Source of the DNA: CAYUYV01 sp964561475
Lineage (GTDB): Bacteria; Pseudomonadota; Alphaproteobacteria; JAJFIK01
Direction of reading: 5' to 3'
Assembly (NCBI GenBank): GCA_964561475.1
Contig: CAZLPU010000016.1
Coordinates: 1-64,000, forward strand
DNA length: 64,000 nucleotides
Positions 59,943 to 64,000 of this stretch are shown here, piece after piece (the stretch's first letter is position 1; the number at the start of each line of letters is the position of its first letter). The translations under genes were made by a program, and so were the position numbers. The notes under the pieces were generated by a model. It saw nothing but the letters and a program-made list of their open reading frames with translations. It was not told the origin of the DNA and ran no database searches.

Positions 59943-61277
59943 TCAGCTCGGGATCCAGTTGCCGTGAAAACCGTAGGGGATGCGGTGGCCCAAGGGGATG
60001 CGGGCGATGGGACCCGCTTCCGGGATCTGGGCGTCGAGGACGACCAGAGCGCTTTCCCCGCCGGGGGACCCAGGGGCAATGGCGGCATGGGTGAACCCCA
60101 TCAGCCAGCCCTCGTCCTCGCCGCACCGCTCATCGCCGGGCACAAAGACGAACTCCCCAATGGTTTCACCGGGACCGAAATCATGGATCCGGCGCCGGCC
60201 AGTGGCATGCTCGAACTTGACAATCCGGGTGAAATCCTTGGCGCCGGGCCGGGCAGAAGCCGCATAGGTCACGCTATGCCCGAGCCCGCTCAGGCGATCG
60301 TCAATACGGGGAAATTCAAGGTAGAGATCATCCAGGGGCAGATCGGCCACACGGCTGCGGGCCGGATCGATATGCCAGCGATGGAGACTGCCCTGGGTAA
60401 AGTCATGGTTTGACCGGCGCCACATATCCTCATAGCGCACCACATCCATGATGATGGATCCGTCGTCCCCCTCGAAGGCATTGGCCACATGGAAGACGTA
60501 GCAAGGGTCCACGGCGATCCAGGTCACCCGGGCCTCCGGGTCATTGCGGTTGATGATCCCGAGGCGCGCACCGTGGCCGTCATCCCACTGGTAGGGCAGC
60601 CCACCCGATTGGGCCTGCCCCATGTTGAAGACCACGGGCAGATCCATGAAGATCACATGGCGCGCGGTCATGGCGAAATCATGCATCATCACGGACTGAT
60701 CGAAATCCAGGGTATGGGAGCGGATCAAAACACCGTCCGCACCGATCACATGGTAGGTCAGATAGGGCGGCACAAAACCATAACCGAAGGCATGAAGCTC
60801 CCCGGTCACCGGACAGCGCTTTGGGTGGGCGGTGAAGCCGGTCTTCAGCCGTCCGCCGAAATCATGGACACCGACCGTCTCAAGCTCTCCATTCACTTCC
60901 CAGGGAAAACTCGATTCCACCAGGGCCAGCATCCGTCCGGCATGGGAGACAATGTGGGTGTTGGCGGCTCCGACGCCGTGATCGACGGTAAAATCAGGCC
61001 GCAGAAGGCTTTCCCCGTCAAGCTGTCGTGTACGGATATACCGGTTTCGGTACCAGGCGGCCTTGCCGTCTTTCAGGCGCACACCGTGGAGCATGCCGTC
61101 CCCGGTGAACCAGTGGGCGGAGTTGGCGTCCCTGGGGTTGGGACCGTTACGGACATAAAGTCCGTCCAAGAACGGTGGGATGACCCCTTCCACGGCAAGG
61201 TCCGTCACGGTCACTTCGTCGGTCACCGGAGCGAAATTGTCTTTGAGATGGGTTTGCGCCGTCCAGTCAAGTGCCAT
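59943..61277 (-). CDS. Carotenoid oxygenase (RPE65/CCO family) protein
   Basis: 444-residue iron-dependent seven-bladed propeller enzyme; ATG 61277 has GAGGAG 7 bases upstream. The four iron-binding histidines expected in the family are visible in TAHPKRC, MMHDFAMT, FHVANAFEGDDG and the C-terminal GFHGNWIPS. The opening DGLYVRNGPNPRDANSAHWFTGDG is diagnostic. These enzymes cleave carotenoid or related alkene double bonds with O2; bacterial members can also act on stilbenes or lignin-derived compounds. The substrate here is unknown and there is no carotenoid-synthesis gene in the window. No signal peptide. It is 13 bases short of the terminator at 59910 and 91 bases downstream of the Sel1 gene on the same strand. 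Confidence 0.92.
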   Translation of the reverse strand: MALDWTAQTHLKDNFAPVTDEVTVTDLAVEGVIPPFLDGLYVRNGPNPRDANSAHWFTGDGMLHGVRLKDGKAAWYRNRYIRTRQLDGESLLRPDFTVDHGVGAANTHIVSHAGRMLALVESSFPWEVNGELETVGVHDFGGRLKTGFTAHPKRCPVTGELHAFGYGFVPPYLTYHVIGADGVLIRSHTLDFDQSVMMHDFAMTARHVIFMDLPVVFNMGQAQSGGLPYQWDDGHGARLGIINRNDPEARVTWIAVDPCYVFHVANAFEGDDGSIIMDVVRYEDMWRRSNHDFTQGSLHRWHIDPARSRVADLPLDDLYLEFPRIDDRLSGLGHSVTYAASARPGAKDFTRIVKFEHATGRRRIHDFGPGETIGEFVFVPGDERCGEDEGWLMGFTHAAIAPGSPGGESALVVLDAQIPEAGPIARIPLGHRIPYGFHGNWIPS

Positions 61278-61368
61278 GCCCGTTCTCCTCAAGCCGTGCC
61301 CGATTGAGGGCCACGGATCAAGCGTAACCGGGAAGACCGGAGGGCACCAGATCGGCCTGACAGGCCAT

Positions 61369-62265
61369 TCACCCTCCGGAGCGGTCCTTGGCCTGTGCCT
61401 TTCTGCGCGCTTCCCGGATGATATGGTCCGGCAAGGCCGCTGTGAGGGCCTCGTGGGTGGCTGCAACCAGTTGGCCCAGGGTGCGCTTTTCGGGATCGGT
61501 GCGCACCTGTTGTCCCAGGGGCATGACCCGTTTGGACCAGACGGCCTCTTGCCCGCTTTTCACACGCTCCCGGGCCAGGATCAGCCAGGCAAGCCCTTCC
61601 GCCTCGTCTTTCACGGTGCCCACCCCTTCGAGATAGAGCTGGGCCACCTGGAACTGGGCCAGAACCACATTCTGCCGGGCAGCCTTCAGATACCAGTCCA
61701 GGGCGTGGACATGGTCCGCCGGGATCCGGTCCCGGATGCCGTAGAGGAAGAGATCGCCCAGTTCCATTTGGGCGACCGGGTGGTTCTTGGCGGCGGCCTC
61801 GTAAAGAAGGGCCAGGGCGGTCTCGTCATCGGCTGGCCCCACCTGCCCTTTGAGCATGAGGAGGCCAAGGCTGACCTGGGCCTCGGTGTATCCCTGGCGC
61901 GCCGACTGCCGGTAAAACACGGCTGCCTGGGAAGCGGCGGATCCGGAAACACCCGGCAGGCCGTCGGCCTGTCCCCGAAGGATCATGTTGCCCACCAGCC
62001 ATTGCGCCTGGGGATCGCCGTTTTCCGCATCCTCGAGCCACGCCTCGAAAGCGGTGCGGTAATCCCCCCGGCTGTAGGCCGCAATGCCCTTCTCCAAGGG
62101 AGAGCCCTCAGCCAGGACATCGCCCACACAGAGGCTGAGCGCCGCGATTGGACCCAGAAGGAGCCCAAGCCGACGCCCTGACCAACGAGACCAGCGGCTC
62201 CCGTCTCTGACGGGCCGGAGGGCAAGACGCGTCAAGACATGGGCAGGGACGAGACGACGGGGCAT
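61369..62265 (-). CDS. Sel1-repeat exported protein
   Basis: 298 residues from ATG 62265 (GGAGGAGG about 10 bases upstream). A basic leader (RRLVPAHVLTRLALRPVRDG) precedes a hydrophobic signal ending in LCVGDVLAEG, then Sel1/TPR-like repeats: GDPQAQWLVGNMILRGQADG, GYTEAQVSLGLLMLKG, HPVAQMELGDLFLYGIRD and NVVLAQFQVAQLYLEGVGT. About five repeats are followed by a helical tail. Sel1 repeats are scaffolds for protein-protein contact; no specific partner is suggested here. Periplasmic location is inferred. It may be co-transcribed with the carotenoid oxygenase 91 bases on. Confidence 0.85.
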   Translation of the reverse strand: MPRRLVPAHVLTRLALRPVRDGSRWSRWSGRRLGLLLGPIAALSLCVGDVLAEGSPLEKGIAAYSRGDYRTAFEAWLEDAENGDPQAQWLVGNMILRGQADGLPGVSGSAASQAAVFYRQSARQGYTEAQVSLGLLMLKGQVGPADDETALALLYEAAAKNHPVAQMELGDLFLYGIRDRIPADHVHALDWYLKAARQNVVLAQFQVAQLYLEGVGTVKDEAEGLAWLILARERVKSGQEAVWSKRVMPLGQQVRTDPEKRTLGQLVAATHEALTAALPDHIIREARRKAQAKDRSGG

Positions 62266-62473
62266 AACACTCGGCCTCCTCCGGCAAAACGGCAGGAACA
62301 CCGCTTTGCGAGCCGTGGCCTTTCTTGGTGATCCGTCAGCCGCCACGGCTTTCATGGACGCCCGCAGGCAGTCAACACCGGCGGGCTCTTCGTCAAGGCA
62401 AACACAACGGCTTGGACCCTTCACAAGCATCCACCACCCATTACAGGCAAAGTCTTACGATACCGCAAGAAGT

Positions 62474-64000
62474 CTACGCGGAAGGGGCCGCCGCCCGCAA
62501 ATGGCTGAGGGCCTCCTTCAACCGCTGGGTCCGGTTCGATGCCTCGGTTTTGCGCTCCCGTTGTTCTTCGATCACGTCCTCCGGCGCCTTGGCCATGAAC
62601 TTCTCATTGTTCAGTTTGCCATCGATCCGCCGGATCTCTTCGGCCAGTTTGCCGAGTTCGGTCTCCAGGCGCTTCGTTTCCTGGGCGATATCGATCACGT
62701 CGGCCAGGGGCAGGATCAGGACTGCCTCATCGAGAACAATCTGGACCGCCCCTTGCGGGATCTGATCGGTGAATTTGGTCCAATCCAGGCGCGCGAGGCG
62801 TTTGATCACGTCCTCATGGCGGCGCAAACGGGCGACGGAGGTATCGCTCGCCCCCTTGATCAGCAGGGGGAGTTTCGCGGCGGGCGGGACATTCATCTCG
62901 GAACGGACGGAGCGGATTTCACTCACCATACGGATGACCCAGTCCATTTCCGCATCCGCCTCGCCGTCCGCCTCAAGGGCCAGGGCGGCCGCGGGCCATG
63001 GCGCGGTGATCAGCATGGACCGGCGATCCAGGCCGTGCTCCGCAAGGCGCTCCCACAGTTCCTCGGTGATGAACGGCATGAACGGATGGAGCACCAGGAG
63101 GATCTGGTCGAACACCCAGGCGGCGGCGGCCCGGGTCTCCGCCTTGGCCGGACCATCCCGCCCGTTCAGCAGCGGCTTGATGAATTCCAGATACCAGTCG
63201 CAGAAGACATGCCAGGCAAAGTGATAGAGCGCCGCCGCCGCTTCGTTGAATTTGTAGGCCTCAAGACCGTCCGTCACGCTACGGACTGTCCGGGTCACCT
63301 CCCCCACGATCCAGCGATTGACGGTTTCCTTCACGCCGGCCGGGTCGAACTGGTTCTGAAGGGTGCACTCGTTCATCTGGCAGAACCGGGCGGCATTCCA
63401 CAGCTTGGTGCCGAAATTCCGGTAGCCCTCCACCCGGGTCTTGGCGAGCTTGATGTCCCGGCCTTGGGCCGCCATGGCGGCCAGGGTAAAGCGCAGCGCA
63501 TCGGCGCCAAACTCGTCGACGAGCTCCAGGGGATCGATGATGTTCCCAAGCTGCGAAGTTGGTTTGCCATTCCAATTACGGCGCTGNNNNNNNNNNAGGT
63601 GATCGATGATGTTCCCCTTGGACTTGGACATTTTCTGGCCCTTCTCGTCGCGGACCAAAGCATGCATATAGACGGTGTGGAAGGGGACTTCCTTGAGGAA
63701 GTGGATGCCCATCATCATCATGCGGGCAACCCAGAAGAAGATGATGTCAAAGCCGGTGATCAGCACATCGGTCTTGTAGAAACGCTTCAGTTCCGGGGTC
63801 TCGTCGGGCCAGCCCAGGGTGGAAAAGGGCCACAGGGCGGAGGAAAACCACGTATCCAGAACATCTTCGTCCCGGGTGAGGCTGACCGTATCGCCGAACT
63901 GGTCCCGGGCCCTGGCGTAAGCCTCTTCCTCGGTTTCGGCGACAAAGATGCTGCCCTCAGGGCCATACCAGACCGGGATCTGATGGCCCCACCAGAGCTG
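62474..64000 (-). CDS. valS: Valyl-tRNA synthetase, 3' part, interrupted by assembly gap
   Basis: Partial gene: the 5' end lies beyond the window and reading frame continues to base 64000 (QLWWGHQIPVWYGPEGSIFV). Seen in order are DTWFSSALWPFSTLGWPDE, GFDIIFFWVARMMMMG, the KMSKSKGN ATP-binding motif, the class I anticodon-binding helices, and the C-terminal coiled-coil arm typical of ValRS (TKRLETELGKLAEEIRRIDG). It joins valine to tRNA-Val in the cytoplasm and edits threonine. After KMSKSKGNIID the sequence runs into 10 Ns and a foreign 39-base stretch, then repeats GNIIDP and continues normally. This is almost certainly an assembly artefact, not a true insertion. Confidence 0.93.
   Translation of the reverse strand, partial: QLWWGHQIPVWYGPEGSIFVAETEEEAYARARDQFGDTVSLTRDEDVLDTWFSSALWPFSTLGWPDETPELKRFYKTDVLITGFDIIFFWVARMMMMGIHFLKEVPFHTVYMHALVRDEKGQKMSKSKGNIIDHXXXXQRRNWNGKPTSQLGNIIDPLELVDEFGADALRFTLAAMAAQGRDIKLAKTRVEGYRNFGTKLWNAARFCQMNECTLQNQFDPAGVKETVNRWIVGEVTRTVRSVTDGLEAYKFNEAAAALYHFAWHVFCDWYLEFIKPLLNGRDGPAKAETRAAAAWVFDQILLVLHPFMPFITEELWERLAEHGLDRRSMLITAPWPAAALALEADGEADAEMDWVIRMVSEIRSVRSEMNVPPAAKLPLLIKGASDTSVARLRRHEDVIKRLARLDWTKFTDQIPQGAVQIVLDEAVLILPLADVIDIAQETKRLETELGKLAEEIRRIDGKLNNEKFMAKAPEDVIEEQRERKTEASNRTQRLKEALSHLRAAAPSA
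63587..63596. other. Assembly gap (10 Ns) in valS
   Basis: Run of N between two contigs. The right contig begins AGGTGATCGATGATGTTCCC and the left one contains AGGGGATCGATGATGTTCCC at 63528-63547, so the contigs overlap by 20 bases with one mismatch and the 39 bases before the gap (63548-63586) are probably a mis-joined contig end. Confidence 0.85.

Noticed and set aside
63548..63607. Intein or IS insertion in valS
   Set aside because: The duplicated flank is explained by a 20-base contig overlap; the 39 foreign bases have no intein splice motif or terminal inverted repeat.

Overview
The window is 64 kb of high-GC DNA from a Gram-negative bacterium, most likely an alphaproteobacterium. The evidence is the TonB-dependent receptors and lipoproteins, the SPOR-nagZ-scpA-scpB-dgt-erpA neighbourhood, the protein families present, and frequent ATGA stop/start overlaps. 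I support about 50 protein genes and no tRNA, rRNA, CRISPR array or insertion sequence. No dedicated transcription factor gene was recognised. A run of 10 Ns at 63587-63596 is an assembly gap inside valS.

Left part (1-10.2 kb): a DUF2799-like lipoprotein; an exported protein of unknown function that carries a TonB-box-like motif; a dienelactone hydrolase downstream of a Rieske-thiamine diphosphate enzyme fusion; a divergent four-gene operon built around a ferric-reductase-like membrane protein fused to another Rieske domain; and a secreted-type protein with two PPC domains.

10.3-21 kb: an accessory-looking block with a 1205-residue helical protein of unknown function, a divergent P-loop GTPase-like protein, a DUF2079 membrane protein, a GtrB-like glycosyltransferase and a 909-residue polytopic coiled-coil membrane protein. 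A related membrane protein (57.9-59.8 kb) sits beside another unknown protein (56.6-57.5 kb). Together these are the best candidate here for an undescribed envelope system.

21-30 kb: a small P-loop kinase-like protein, a GMC oxidoreductase, a membrane-anchored class III adenylate/guanylate cyclase just downstream of a TIR-FGE-fold fusion, an orphan molybdate-binding protein, an outer-membrane barrel and a MATE exporter.

30-46 kb: organophosphonate use. phnGHIJKLM (C-P lyase core) runs rightwards. It converges on a leftward run of TonB receptor, exported tyrosine-phosphatase-like enzyme, two PhnD-type binding proteins, two PhnE permeases, PhnC and a hexapeptide acyltransferase. Read as one pathway, this would take a phosphonate from the outer membrane to C-P bond cleavage.

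46-64 kb: mostly core functions. These are a VTT-family membrane protein, a DM13 protein, scpB-scpA-nagZ-SPOR, dgt, erpA, an exonuclease III homologue, the second membrane coiled-coil locus, a carotenoid-oxygenase-family enzyme, a Sel1-repeat protein and the 3' part of valS. Short tandem repeats recur throughout: 15 bp units inside genes and 14, 16-17 or 19 bp units between genes.
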